The position numbers were made by a program, and so were the translations under genes. From the NCBI GenBank assembly GCA_027485235.1, contig JAIXRJ010000050.1:1-43967 (forward strand): 43,967 nt of DNA, in the 5' to 3' direction. The notes under the pieces were generated by a model. That model was not told the origin of the DNA. It was given only the letters and a program-made list of their open reading frames with translations, and did not search any database. Source of the stretch: Comamonadaceae bacterium. Its GTDB lineage: Bacteria; Pseudomonadota; Gammaproteobacteria; Burkholderiales; Burkholderiaceae_C. The stretch's first letter is position 1. Every line of letters starts with the position of its first letter. Positions 29,601 through 34,697 of this stretch are shown here, in pieces.

Positions 29601-30771
29601 CGATACCTGGGGCCTCGATAAGTTGCGCACAGGTGTACAGCAAGGCTCCATTGAAGTGACCTCAGGCGGCTCTGCGATGGACGCCACGCCTTTGCTCAAA
29701 GGTGCGTACTCGGCCAACCTGGCCACCGGCGAAGTGATTGCTATCTATGACGGCAGCACCAAGCTGGGCACAGCCACCATCGATGCCAACACCAAAACCT
29801 GGACATTCCAGGTGAGCAGTGACTTGTCCGCGACCACACACACGTTGACGGCCAAGGTGGAGTCCTCGACGGGTACGGCTACCGCCACTTCCAGCAATTT
29901 CACGCTCAGCGTGCTGGCGTCGCCCTTGGCGCTGGACTTGAACGGTGACGGTGTCCAGACCATCGGTGCAGACCAAGGCGTGCAGTTCGACTTGCTCAAC
30001 ACCGGTGCCAAGCAGTCGGTGGGCTGGGTGGACAAGCAAGACGGCTTCTTGGTGATGGACTTGAACCACGATGGCGTGGTCAACAATGGCTCAGAGTTGT
30101 TGGGCAGCAGCACCCAGCTGGCCGATGGCAGCTTGGCCAAAGATGGCTGGCAGGCCTTGACGCAACACGATGTCAACGCCGATGGTTTCATCAACACCAA
30201 GGATGCCGCTTTCCTGGACCTGAAGGTTTGGGTGGATGCCAACAGCAACGGTGTGACCGATGCGGGTGAACTGCAAACCCTGAGCGATGTGGGCATCCAG
30301 AGCATCAATCTGGCGCACAACAATGTGCAGACGGCACAAAACGGCAACATCTTGCAGGGCTTCTCCAGCTTCACCACGACCGATGGTGCCAGCCATGACA
30401 TCGTGGATGCCTGGTTGAAAGTGGATGACAGCGTGGCGGTCACGCCATCCTTGAATGGACCACTGGAGTTTGTGACGCCCACAGGCGTTGTGGCTGCAAC
30501 CAAGCCATTCGACTTGAGCGCTTTGCTTGAAACCGATGGCTTGCCTTTGGCCGGCATGTTGGTGGGAGCGCCATGGTTGGACACCACGGGCGAGGCCAAG
30601 GACACCGTGCAACTGTCCGATTTGTTGCAAACTGGCCCTGCACAAGGCCATTGGCAGCCCACCGGTTCCTTGCTCGACCATGGCGTGGCCTACAACAGCG
30701 GCGTTCATTCAGTCAGTCAATCGCTGACGGCTTTGGTGGATCATCATGTGCAGCATGTGTCTTTGGCTTGA
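14626..30771 (+). CDS. Giant BapA-like adhesin B, EF-hand C-terminus
   Basis: Complete, 5381 residues. Residues 1-145 resemble the BapA-type prefix domain and are followed by a hydrophobic Gly/Ala segment (about 146-178), with no classical Sec signal. Approximate layout in nt: Bap-type Ig pair 15170-15700; six Big_12-like repeats 15712-17610; second Ig pair 17617-18150; four ABAB repeats 18157-19425; four long Ig variants 19420-20890; VCBS/cadherin-like domains 20890-23640; two copies of a 2.8-kb compound unit 23650-29110; a third jelly-roll-like domain 29113-29640; EF-hand loops 29935-30260; tail to the end. Family knowledge suggests a type I-secreted, calcium-rigidified surface adhesin. No di-alanine TAAG/PAAG LapG site is visible near the hydrophobic segment. 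Co-directional with the OmpA-like gene. Ligand and secretion apparatus are unknown. Confidence 0.9.
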   Translation: MAKQYKVLVNTAKEVDNFVLDVPQPKGGKVEPLRIPAKLGHKYQLQETSSAADKPRAPDYVKTRRVGKDLHVVFEGDREASLIIEGYYDVATDAANSLIGQAENGSFYDYIPEDPQMDGLVANLRDGGEAINIALGGSEVQGAGAEIGLLAATPFLGVLGLVGAGAAAVVAANAGGTTTTTPTGRLAPVAPNDSSALGDNLTNDNTPTITGAVPVGSTATMTLNGKTYPVTVNTDGTYSFTIPDADKLPDGTYTPRLNVISGGTTTSTDVTPFTIDTVTNVAITNPGTSGTTNPISGTAEAGDVVLLKDPSGSTLSSTTANSAGQWTFTPTANVSSGSVSATATDPAGNVATANGNNNSTDSTAPTVVVTSDKTSLSSTQTAAITFTLSESSTDFTAADVTVTGGALSNFTGSGTSYSATFTPTAGATSAALLVDSNKFSDAAGNFNKDGAEANNSVSMSISNTPADTTPPTISVSTDKTSLASNQTANITFTLSESSTDFTAADVTVIGGTLSNFTGSGTSYTATFTPTAGATSAALLVASDKFSDAAGNLNKDGADTNNTVSMSISNTPVDITAPTISVSTDKASLSSNQTATITFTLSESSTDFTVSDVTVIGGTLSNFTGSGTSYSATFTPTAGATSAVLTVASDKFSDTAGNLNKDGADTNNTVSMSISNTPSDTTPPTISVSTDKTSLASNQTATITFTLSESSTDFTAADVTVIGGALSNFTGSGTSYSATFTPTAGATSAALTVASDKFSDAAGNLNKDGADTNNTVSMSISNTPVDTTAPTISVSSDKTSLASNQTATITFNLSESSTDFTAADVTVIGGTLSNFSGSGTSYTATFTPNANASSAALTVASDKFSDAAGNLNKDGADTNNTVSMSISNTPADTTPPTIAVSADKTSLASNQTATITFNLSESSVNFAASDVTVIGGALSNFTGSGTSYTATFTPNENATSAAVIVASDRFTDAAGNLNKDGADLNNTVSLSIDKVPPAATTGKLSAVAPNDSGTLGDNTTNDTTPTITGTVPAGSTATITLNGKNYPITVNADGTYSFTIPDADKLPDGTYTPKLNVTTNGTTTSTDVTPFTIDTVTNVAISTPGTGGTTNPISGTSEAGDIVVLKDNAGNVLGSTTANSNGQWSFTPTSAVPTGDVQAMATDTAGNTANATGKNAATLKTALTIDPVFSDNIVTTTEGAAFSYNVTGKVTGTFAAGDIVTLVLNGKNYTAVVGTDGSYSAPVAMADLKADSDTKIEGTVTGTSGSLATAAQDYVVETTANAGTQTALSIDPVTADNILGSTESTGNIPVTGKVTGKFSAGDTLTLTVNGKTFTGTVAANGTYSVNVPAADLLADSDTKIDATITGNGGTAATAVQDYGVDPNINPAPATLKTALTINPITGDNIVNTTEGAATSLIVTGKVTGTFVGGDTVTLVLNGKNYTAVVGADGSYSTAVSMADLKADSDTKIEGTVTATNGSLATAAQDYVVETTANAGTQTALSINPVTADNILGSTESTGNIPVTGKVTGKFSAGDTVTLVVNGKNFTGSAAADGSYSINVPASDLLADSDTQVDGSVTGTGGAKATAVQDYGVDANINPADTTAPTIVVARSGTASPLTGSENITFTLSEASTNFALSDIDVSGGTLSNFAPVPTSGTAGAGFTQYTATFKPNSGSGTATIGVASGKFADNAGNVNHDTYQSGIAGTVQESNNSTSITFNTGNADTTPPTIIVARAGTGTLNTGGTETITFTVSENTFLAASDVVVTGGALSNFEPVISSGDWNTGFTQYTATFTPTVNAQGTATIGVANGKFADGAGNINVDTFQSGVSGTVQEANNQVSIGFNTTAADTTAPTVAVTRAGAGTVTTTGETVYFTLSEASTNFTASDIDVTGGTVSGFAPVPSSGNSTTGFKQFTATFTPATGAGVATVGVKSGQFSDAAGNNNTDTYVSPAPSGAAQQADNQVSLDYNTGSSDTNAPTVAVTRSGNAVLLANGTETITFVLSEASTDFSSADISVTGGTLSNFQGSGTTYTATFTPTANALDTGVIGLTSGKFSDAAGNSNKDTFLPGVVGSTQEANNSVAIGYNTVPASAPTVSADTVSATEAGGTSNGTTFVDPTGNVLSNDTAVTAVLQVQDIKAGTGAGTATAVNANSTSTSSGTTVNGTFGTLVIGADGSYKYTPNNANTNVQALRTSTDTVTDVFTYTVKDGNGKTSSTTLTATISGSNDAPVVNVQQSDQTATIGTAFNYSVPILGVPATFTDVDSGDSLTYTATLEGGGALPSWLSFDASTKTFSGTPPSGTTVGTLNVTVTATDKGTLSASDTFSISVGNNNAPTLSTITALSAVTEATNATAQKLGSLTGTLSVNDVDNGNTVTASTTAASAVYSGGATLPSGVDVSALIASSALTFGAGVTPNGTAGSINWTYNPNAANLDWLPKGQTLTLTYPVTVSDGQGGTAKQNLVITVTGTNDAPTASAISQSFNKGAAQSTIHLLNNAADADQGETATLKVDSSFTPTFVVTTDSNNGTAQASSTTVPAGVILDAAAGTLKIDPSNSTISTGLASGQKQTIVASYKIIDAQGATVDTTATLVINGSGGNDPVASNDTATATEAGGSANGTAGTNPTGNVLTNDAVVVGTKSLQDVKLSSASTATAVTAGSTSASSATTVTGSFGSLVIGANGSYTYNVDNSNSTVQALRTSSNTLTDNFTYTLKDGQGGTSTATLAVTVQGANDAPVAVADTATAKEAGGSANGTAGTDPTGNVLNNDTDVDKDDTKVVQDAKAGNTGSVVTVSSGSTSTSSAATITGTFGALKLGADGSYSYVVDNANTTVQALKSSTDTVTDTFTYTVKDAAGATSSNTITVTVQGANDAPAVATATSPSSTQTNLQAFNFGTAFSLADVDVGTGTMTLTLSSNVNDGRITVTPGTSGATITSGNGSNSVVISGTLAQLQALTGTASNFSFVDSASQTAKRDVTISALLNDNGNQGGTSANALTGSHSFTVSMAADPNASAKIDITAISTDTGVSTTDYITFDNTLVYSGTVSSFTNNGDKVKLELLDSTGTVVASTTVTPTLSGSNGTWIWNDPVIAASSTRADGIYTLRATIVDPQGDRVAPATTVGSNTGTQDVQAVEIDTNTPNVDPNKDATIDIVRIDDALSSTTAATGSKDTGASSTDFVTSDGTLKYFGTLTGFDGTKNDLVKLDFKDSTGAVLRSVFVAPTLDTATNSFVWTWDDTANTLASGNYTLVATIVDQAGNVVNTKLPFNGTNGGTDSQLIVIDSAVPTQTVTFSSMTKDTGTSTVTTSNTSANANWTTADASAGRLVSGSISAKLGSNEVVEVFANDGNGAVKIGNAVVNGTHWEITDTLNHVVANASSGAWSYSAKVSNLVGSGTTKTQTVLIDTAEDAPVITAIVDTANTTVASNTSTSGSTTNGLSKVSGTGTVGSTIYLYDNSQTNLVGSTTVDNQGKWTVNLSNLAGGSNTFAAVSLDNVGNPSVFSNLVTATSAAANGLANGDFSSGNTGFTTTLTEIAANGGQPVQFAEKSVYKVQDISLVNVANVITNANVTTSETASGTYANGTWSTKFKSTTSASTAGGLGGSNPDGAFQGKLLTGQASTTGGEATLWKTSTSVVAGKTYTFTLDYFQSTFLLGSTAVSGEHNMRLVMDGQNIDFTKSGAMGEAGHLTVTYTATETKTIALALTANPRNTDGSGGDFMLDNFSFAQNLPSNDNTLVAGKVFGGATVNADGTLAYSDGALTALSGDDVISVTDAQLQAKLKLGGYIDGDAGVDTLKLAASTVIDLGQWVGNQTVKPIQEVEIFQLQGSSTLSISANDVLSLGGSNASTMSGFSFSSTTGGSGASFSSAGKVQFVVKGTSTDKVNLLALQFDGVLDSAGELGNTGLAGQWTDIGATTIGGVTYQVFNHSTTQAQILVSNAVVNVPTSPLINITAISADTGVSTSDYITSDNSLVYSGTVSNFSSTGDKVKLELLNSTGTVLASTTVTPVLSGSNGTWTWNDPVIAASSTRADGDYTLRATVVDAQGNRVAPATAVGSNTGTQDVQTITIDTNSPNVDPNKDATIDIVRIDDGLSTTASTGSKDTGASSTDFVTSDGTLKYFGTLTGFDNTNGDVVKLDFKDSTGAVLRSVLVTPTLDNATNRFVWSWDDTANSLANGNYTLVATIIDQAGNLVNTKVPVNGTNGGTDSQLIVIDSVLPTQTVTFSSMTKDSGISTVTSTNSSANANWTTADASAGRLVSGSISAKLGANDVVEVFANDGNGAVKIGNAVVNGTHWEITDTLNHLEANVASGAWVYSAKVSNLIGSGTTKNQTVLVDYVEDAPVITTVTDGTNASLASNATTNSPLKTISGTGNPGDILFLVENTSQSVVGSSTVDGTGKWTVNMPGTAPGGANSYAAYQIDSNGNQSVLSNVWQINQNIPIDDGFNGSFGTSYINDTVISGMTKVKGTPDLHTVGGANIPGNTIASPDGGAFYSAVGTIFAGDPAAGFINEQSSFKLNNLVVGKTYAMDFFQSVIGWDSGGLLWNGAGNFEFYNGTTLLGSSTEMAAIGVIGSNKWTADTVKFTASAQTMDITIVVKSKSGSSGIATRLGLDGFSVTLNDTASNADSTLKEGNHVGNATANADTLNFLEGGLDGLAGDDVITATSATLPAKLNAGAYIDGGAGLDTLKLAVGTVLDLDQLTRNQTVKTIKEVEIFQLQGGSTLSLTANDVLSLGGSNVTTMNSFTFGSTTSGSGTGFDSTGKVQFVVKGSSTDTVKLNALQIDGVLNAAGESGNTGLAGSWTDIGLVKIGGVNYQVFNHSTTQAQVLVSNATVELPTNSQTVAITSAVISGTSFVQEFDGTQAGAANTKLTTSDGFWTVSATGKDGAALNSARGHVWTGANWSALPGNDLQLGDQATQTTQGGRRENTFKSNTGPFDFIEFHYTDTNFNTDLWINFYDATGKLIDRTTFEPAINRLDNVYSYNIKNGALATSFMIDLSTDDTWGLDKLRTGVQQGSIEVTSGGSAMDATPLLKGAYSANLATGEVIAIYDGSTKLGTATIDANTKTWTFQVSSDLSATTHTLTAKVESSTGTATATSSNFTLSVLASPLALDLNGDGVQTIGADQGVQFDLLNTGAKQSVGWVDKQDGFLVMDLNHDGVVNNGSELLGSSTQLADGSLAKDGWQALTQHDVNADGFINTKDAAFLDLKVWVDANSNGVTDAGELQTLSDVGIQSINLAHNNVQTAQNGNILQGFSSFTTTDGASHDIVDAWLKVDDSVAVTPSLNGPLEFVTPTGVVAATKPFDLSALLETDGLPLAGMLVGAPWLDTTGEAKDTVQLSDLLQTGPAQGHWQPTGSLLDHGVAYNSGVHSVSQSLTALVDHHVQHVSLA
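15712..17610 (+). repeat. Six tandem ~318-bp Ig-like repeats in adhesin B
   Basis: Six repeats of about 106 residues start near 15712, 16030, 16350, 16665, 16985 and 17300, with cores such as SSDKTSLASNQTATITF and GGALSNFTGSGTSY. DNA identity between neighbours is very high, with long runs identical. The array is bracketed by two near-identical Ig pairs (15170-15700 and 17617-18150). Confidence 0.85.
18157..19425 (+). repeat. ABAB four-fold repeat in adhesin B
   Basis: Four domains of about 100-110 residues alternate. A-type begin TLKTALTI and continue DNIVxTTEGAA. B-type begin GTQTALSI and continue DNILGSTESTG. They lie near 18157, 18470, 18790 and 19105. The second A-B pair copies the first, so the last duplication covered two domains. 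Confidence 0.8.
20890..23640 (+). repeat. VCBS/cadherin-like domain block in adhesin B
   Basis: VCBS-like domains (TEAGGxxNGT, GNVLxNDxxV, FTYTVKDGxG, GxNDAPV) lie at about 20890-21320, 22420-22820 and 22820-23250. A dystroglycan-type cadherin-like domain (21310-21620, LPSWLSFDxxTKTFSGTP) and other cadherin-like segments separate them. Such stretches usually form calcium-stiffened stalks. Confidence 0.7.
23650..29110 (+). repeat. Tandem 2.8-kb duplication in adhesin B
   Basis: The segment from about 23650 to 26440 recurs from about 26440 to 29110 at an offset of 2787-2790 bp. Each copy has two Bap-like domains, an SMTKD module, an Ig domain, a jelly-roll-like domain and an RTX-like beta module. 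The jelly-roll parts (25135-25795 and 27910-28475) have diverged into different subtypes, while the flanking modules remain close. Confidence 0.8.
29935..30261 (+). other. Four EF-hand-like calcium loops in adhesin B
   Basis: Acidic DxNxDG or DxNxNG loops start at nt 29935 (DLNGDGV), 30058 (DLNHDGV), 30169 (DVNADGF) and 30235 (DANSNGV). Similar loops occur near the C-termini of haemolysin-type type I substrates, where extracellular calcium drives folding after export. Confidence 0.7.
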
Positions 30772-30807
30772 GGGTGGGTGTGCTTCAACGGCACTTCAAA
30801 TGTGATC

Positions 30808-30822
30808 CTGGGCTTGACCCGG
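30808..30822. repeat. REP-like palindrome between convergent genes
   Basis: GGG-CTTGA-CCC (30810-30820), with outer wobble pairs, lies in the 62-bp gap between the adhesin B and methyltransferase stop codons. Its core GGGCTTGACCCGG matches the core at 34765-34777 apart from one purine and one pyrimidine swap. It may also act as a terminator hairpin. Confidence 0.4.
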
Positions 30823-30833
30823 CTTGCATGTCT

Positions 30834-31643
30834 TCACCGTCTGTAAGTCAGCATGCGACCTTTGTAGGCATCCACGCCATCGTGTGCGGCCAGGTCCAGC
30901 ACCTCTTCTTGCATGGCAAAGCCTACCCGCGCCATGTGTTTGTGAAAAGCGGCGCGGTTGCCGCGGTTAGGGTCGACCACCCAGATTTCAGACTTCATGG
31001 CCGCGTGCTGATCAATGAAGCGGGCCAGAGTGCCTTCTTCGTCCCGTTCGTAGAGGATGTCGCTGCCCACGATCAAATCAAAATAGCCCAGCAAGGGCGC
31101 ATCCTGCGCCTGCGTCAGCACAGGCAGGCCGTCGTCTCGGACGGCGGCGGTGCCCCACAAGCCGTGGCGGTAATCGATGGGCCCCAAATGGTTCAAGCGC
31201 GTGTTGTTGTCGAGGAATGCATGGGTGAGTGGATGGCAATCGCTGGCCGTGACCTTGGCGCCGCGCCGATGGGCCACCAAGCTGGACAGGGCCAAACCAC
31301 AGCCAATTTCAAGAATGCGCTCGCCCGTGACCGTGCGCTGTGCCATGCGTTCAGCCATGCGCGAACCCGAGGGCCAGAGCAAGCCAAACAGTGGCCAAGT
31401 GGCCGATGAAATGCCCACATTGAGGGCCTCATCCAGTGGGTCGTGGAATTGGTTGTTGTCGAGCAGGGAGCGGATGATCAAGTCATCTGCACCTGCGACG
31501 GGGATGCTTTGCTGTTTGGTCAGGTAGCCGACTTGTGGGGCGTTCAGAATTTCAATCGTGACAGCGCTCTGGCGAAACGCATGGGGCGCTGGGTTGGCCC
31601 GACTGTACGCTCTTTTATGACCGCGGCATGGATCCCTTTTCAA
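30834..31643 (-). CDS. SAM-dependent methyltransferase (METTL21/nicotinamide-methylase-like)
   Basis: Up to 269 residues. A class I Rossmann methyltransferase: SAM motif I is ILEIGCGLALSSL, followed by the acidic strand end TASDCHP and the post-motif SDILYERD. The region ISSATWPLFGLLWPSG is typical of the Methyltransf_16 / protein-lysine methyltransferase-like group. The substrate cannot be told. The only canonical-type start in frame is TTG at 31643. Family resemblance suggests the protein proper starts near VTIEILNAP, about 28 residues in, so the N-terminus is uncertain. It lies 67 bp downstream of the MBL-fold gene on the same strand, probably in one transcript. Its 3' end is convergent with adhesin B. 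Confidence 0.8.
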   Translation of the reverse strand: MKRDPCRGHKRAYSRANPAPHAFRQSAVTIEILNAPQVGYLTKQQSIPVAGADDLIIRSLLDNNQFHDPLDEALNVGISSATWPLFGLLWPSGSRMAERMAQRTVTGERILEIGCGLALSSLVAHRRGAKVTASDCHPLTHAFLDNNTRLNHLGPIDYRHGLWGTAAVRDDGLPVLTQAQDAPLLGYFDLIVGSDILYERDEEGTLARFIDQHAAMKSEIWVVDPNRGNRAAFHKHMARVGFAMQEEVLDLAAHDGVDAYKGRMLTYRR

Positions 31644-31710
31644 GCCCCGGGTGACCTTGCCAGTGAGTCAACTCGCTCTGGATTTGGGGGCCATGCTTGC
31701 ACGGTCTGTC

Positions 31711-32349
31711 TCAGGTCCCGCGCACGTAAGGGTTGGACTGGCGCTCGCGACCGAATGTGCTTTCTGGCCCGTGCCCTGGAATGAACACCGTGTCATTGCC
31801 CATGGGCCAGAGGCGTTGGGTGATGCTGTTGATCAGGTCTTCGTGGTTGCCTTGTGGGAAGTCGGTGCGACCGATGCTGCCAGCAAAAAGCACGTCGCCC
31901 ACAAAGGCGCGCTGGATATCGGGCGAGTAAAAAACCACATGGCCGGGCGTGTGGCCAGGGCAATGGCGCACTTGCAGCGTGTGACTCCCCAGTGTGACGG
32001 TGTCGCCGTCCGCCAGCCAGCGCGTCGGTTGGAAGGCGCGCGCCGGCGGGAAACCATACAGAGCCGCTGCCTGCGTGAGGCCTTCGATCCAGAACTGGTC
32101 TGCAGTGTGCGGGCCGATGATGGGCAGCTGCAATTGTTCGGCCAGTTCGGCCGTTCCTGCCGCGTGGTCCACATGGCCGTGGGTGATCCAGATTTGTTCC
32201 AGCTTGAGCCTCAGTTGTTTGACCGCGCTGAGCAACACGTGCAGATCGCCACCCGGGTCGATGACCGCAGCCTGTTGCGTTTGGTCGTCCCAGACCAGCG
32301 AGGCGTTTTGCTGGAAGGGCGTGACGGGAATGGTTTGGTATTTCAGCAT
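31711..32349 (-). CDS. Metallo-beta-lactamase-fold hydrolase (glyoxalase II-like)
   Basis: A 212-residue cytosolic dinuclear-metal hydrolase. The HxHxDH signature THGHVDH has ligands H57, H59, D61 and H62. Further ligands are in CPGHTPGH, GDVLFAGSIGRTD and IPGHGPES. It resembles the short GloB-like YcbL group, which hydrolyses S-lactoylglutathione or similar thioesters; the real substrate is unproven. The ATG at 32349 has no strong ribosome-binding site. It lies 98 bp downstream of the M48 protease gene and upstream of the methyltransferase, all on the minus strand. Family is firm, physiological role open. Confidence 0.9.
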   Translation of the reverse strand: MLKYQTIPVTPFQQNASLVWDDQTQQAAVIDPGGDLHVLLSAVKQLRLKLEQIWITHGHVDHAAGTAELAEQLQLPIIGPHTADQFWIEGLTQAAALYGFPPARAFQPTRWLADGDTVTLGSHTLQVRHCPGHTPGHVVFYSPDIQRAFVGDVLFAGSIGRTDFPQGNHEDLINSITQRLWPMGNDTVFIPGHGPESTFGRERQSNPYVRGT

Positions 32350-32400
32350 TCAGGAATTATCAGGGATGCGCTGAGGGATTCCGATCGTGGGTCGGGAGGA

Positions 32401-32418
32401 CAGGGGCAGGGGCAGGGG
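32401..32418. repeat. (CAGGGG)3 short tandem repeat between genes
   Basis: Three exact copies of CAGGGG lie in the 98-bp gap between the MBL-fold and M48 genes. An ACGCC...GGCGT inverted repeat (32423-32441) follows. The gap holds no other recognisable signal. Confidence 0.5.
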
Positions 32419-32447
32419 CGAGACGCCAGTGTGAGAGGCGTGTGGGG

Positions 32448-33311
32448 TCAGCGCTGCGCTGCTTGCTCGTACAGGTGCTGTACTTTGGGCAGGTTGGCTT
32501 CCAGCTCTTGAATGCGATTGGCCCCGCTGGGGTGGGTGGACAAGAAGGAGGCGTTGTTGTTGCCACCAGAGGCCGCTTGCATTTTTTTCCACAAGGCCAC
32601 GCTGGCTTCGGGGCGGTAGCCGCCTCGAACGGCGATCTCCAAACCCACCAAGTCGGCTTCGGTCTCATCGTCGCGGCTGTACTTGAGGCTGAGCAGCTGC
32701 GTGCCCATATTGGCCGCCACATCGCCCAGCGCACCCAGGCCCAGCAGTTGCGAGGCCATCGACAGACCCATGCTGGTGACTCTGCTTTTGGCCAAGCGCT
32801 CGCGGGCGTGTTCGCGCAGGGCGTGGGCCATTTCGTGGCCCATGATCATGGCGGCTTCGTCATCGGTGAGTTGCAGCTGGTCGAGGATGCCGGTGTAGAA
32901 GGCGATTTTGCCGCCGGGCATGCACCAGGCGTTGAGCTGCTTGCTGCCGATCAGGTTGACTTGCCACTTCCATTCGCGGGCACGGGGGTTCCATTGGGCG
33001 GTGTGGGGGATGAGCCGTTTGGCGATCTCGTGCAGACGTTGCAGTTGCGGGTGGTTGTCTGGGGCCAGGGCATTTTGCTTGCGCGCATCGGCCAGCACCT
33101 GGCTGTATTGCTGGCGGGCCGAGTTTTCCAGGGTTTCGGCCGGCACCAGGTTGCGCATGCTCGACGCCGAACCGACATCCACTTGCGCCAAGGCCGAGCC
33201 TGCAACCGTGGTGCCGGCTGCCAAAAGAAACCCCCTGCGCGCGTTCCAGCGGTGATCGCCGGAGTTTGTCGAGGGGGCGGAAGGGGTTTTGAGGTTGCAG
33301 AGCCAGCACAT
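32448..33311 (-). CDS. M48-family zinc metalloprotease, Tat-type export signal
   Basis: A 287-residue periplasmic protease. The N-terminus has twin arginines (NARRGFLLAAG, R25-R26) before a hydrophobic stretch ending SALA, suggesting Tat export and cleavage after residue 42. The zinc motif HEMAH is at H159-H163, with the third ligand in DETEAD (E218). A single catalytic domain follows, without the TPR region of BepA, so it is closer to YcaL/LoiP. There is no lipobox cysteine at the cleavage site. Relatives degrade misfolded outer-membrane proteins, and a similar quality-control role is inferred. It is divergent from the AmpG-like gene with a 54-bp gap that holds nothing I can recognise. Confidence 0.9.
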   Translation of the reverse strand: MCWLCNLKTPSAPSTNSGDHRWNARRGFLLAAGTTVAGSALAQVDVGSASSMRNLVPAETLENSARQQYSQVLADARKQNALAPDNHPQLQRLHEIAKRLIPHTAQWNPRAREWKWQVNLIGSKQLNAWCMPGGKIAFYTGILDQLQLTDDEAAMIMGHEMAHALREHARERLAKSRVTSMGLSMASQLLGLGALGDVAANMGTQLLSLKYSRDDETEADLVGLEIAVRGGYRPEASVALWKKMQAASGGNNNASFLSTHPSGANRIQELEANLPKVQHLYEQAAQR

Positions 33312-33365
33312 GGAGGAAGATCATAAACAACAAGTCGTCCTTTTGCATGCCCTGATAATTGAGCC

Positions 33366-34697
33366 ATGATTGAAAACACCAGCCCTTCTGAAGCCTCTGC
33401 ACGCACCTGGCGTGAGTCATGGCGTTTGTATTTGCAACCGGCCAGTTTGCGCATGTTGTTGCTGGGATTTTCGGCGGGCTTGCCGCTCTTGCTGGTGCTG
33501 GGCACCTTGAGTTTTCGCTTGCGTGAGGCCGGCATTGACCGCAGCACGATTGGCTATTTGAGCTGGGTGGGTTTGGCCTATGGCGTCAAATGGATGTGGG
33601 CTCCGCTGGTGGACCGGATGCCGATCCCGTGGCTGACGGCGCGTTTGGGGCGCCGCCGCAGCTGGTTGCTGCTGTCGCAGGCGGTCATCATGGCGGGCTT
33701 GGTGGGCATGGCTTTGAACGACCCGTCCCAACTGCTGGGACCTTTGGTGGCCTGTGCTTTGGTGGTGGCCTTTGCATCGGCCACGCAAGATATCGCATTG
33801 GACGCCTACCGCATCGAGTCGGCCGAGGTGAACGCCCAAGCGGCCTTGGCCGCCACGTACCAAACGGGTTACCGCTTGGCCATGATTTGGGCCGGTGCCG
33901 GGGTGTTGTGGATCGCTGCGCGTGTGCAAGGCACAGAGACCACAGGCTACGCACAGGCGGCCTGGCAAACCGCTTATGTGGTGATGGCGTTCAGTTTGTT
34001 GCCCGGCATGTGGATAGTCTTGGCTTCGCCCGAACCGGTGCCTGCGCCCATGAAGCCCGCCCGCAATCTGGCCGAGTGGTTGCAGGGGGCGCTGGTCGAC
34101 CCGTTTGCCGATTTTTGGCGTCGCTACCGCTGGCAGGCAGTGCTGGTGCTGGCGCTGATCGCGGTGTACCGGATCAGCGATGTGGTCATGGGCATCATGG
34201 CGAATCCCTTTTATGTGGACATGGGTTTCACCAAGGACGAAGTGGCGGCTGTGACCAAGCTCTATGGCGTGGTGATGACCCTGGTGGGGGCGTTCATTGG
34301 CGGCGTGCTGTCGGCCCGTTGGGGCGTGATGCGCATCTTGATGCTGGGGGCCATTTTGAGCGCAGCGAGCAATTTATTGTTCGCCTGGCTCAGCGGTGTT
34401 GGCCACGATGTGACCGCGTTGATTTGGGTGGTGTCTGCCGACAACCTGGCCAGCGGTATTGCTTCGGCCGCTTTCATCGCTTATTTGTCTTCGCTGACCA
34501 ACATCAGCTATTCGGCCACGCAGTACGCGCTGCTCAGTTCCATGATGCTGTTGTTGCCCAAGTTCATCGCGGGGTTTTCAGGGGACTTTGTGAACGCGTT
34601 CGGCTATGCGTCTTTCTTTCAGGTGACGGCTTGCTTGGGTGTGCCGGTGCTGCTGTTGGTGGCGCTGGCTTCCAGGGTGCACGCGCGCAAAGAGTGA
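33366..34697 (+). CDS. AmpG-like MFS permease
   Basis: A 443-residue inner-membrane protein with about 12 hydrophobic segments. N-terminal motifs typical of AmpG/PAT permeases are present: FSAGLPLLLVLGTLSFRL, GLAYGVKWMWAPLVDR, LGRRRSWLLLSQ, and the charged ATQDIALDAYRIE helix. AmpG imports GlcNAc-1,6-anhydromuropeptides for wall recycling and beta-lactamase signalling. Specificity here is inferred from family. No ribosome-binding site is obvious before the ATG. It is divergent from the M48 protease and followed by an apparently separate two-component operon. Confidence 0.85.
   Translation: MIENTSPSEASARTWRESWRLYLQPASLRMLLLGFSAGLPLLLVLGTLSFRLREAGIDRSTIGYLSWVGLAYGVKWMWAPLVDRMPIPWLTARLGRRRSWLLLSQAVIMAGLVGMALNDPSQLLGPLVACALVVAFASATQDIALDAYRIESAEVNAQAALAATYQTGYRLAMIWAGAGVLWIAARVQGTETTGYAQAAWQTAYVVMAFSLLPGMWIVLASPEPVPAPMKPARNLAEWLQGALVDPFADFWRRYRWQAVLVLALIAVYRISDVVMGIMANPFYVDMGFTKDEVAAVTKLYGVVMTLVGAFIGGVLSARWGVMRILMLGAILSAASNLLFAWLSGVGHDVTALIWVVSADNLASGIASAAFIAYLSSLTNISYSATQYALLSSMMLLLPKFIAGFSGDFVNAFGYASFFQVTACLGVPVLLLVALASRVHARKE

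Noticed and set aside
1..30771. Type I secretion genes (ABC exporter, membrane fusion protein, TolC) or LapD/LapG homologues
   Set aside because: None is encoded between or beside the adhesins in this window; they must lie elsewhere or upstream of the left edge.
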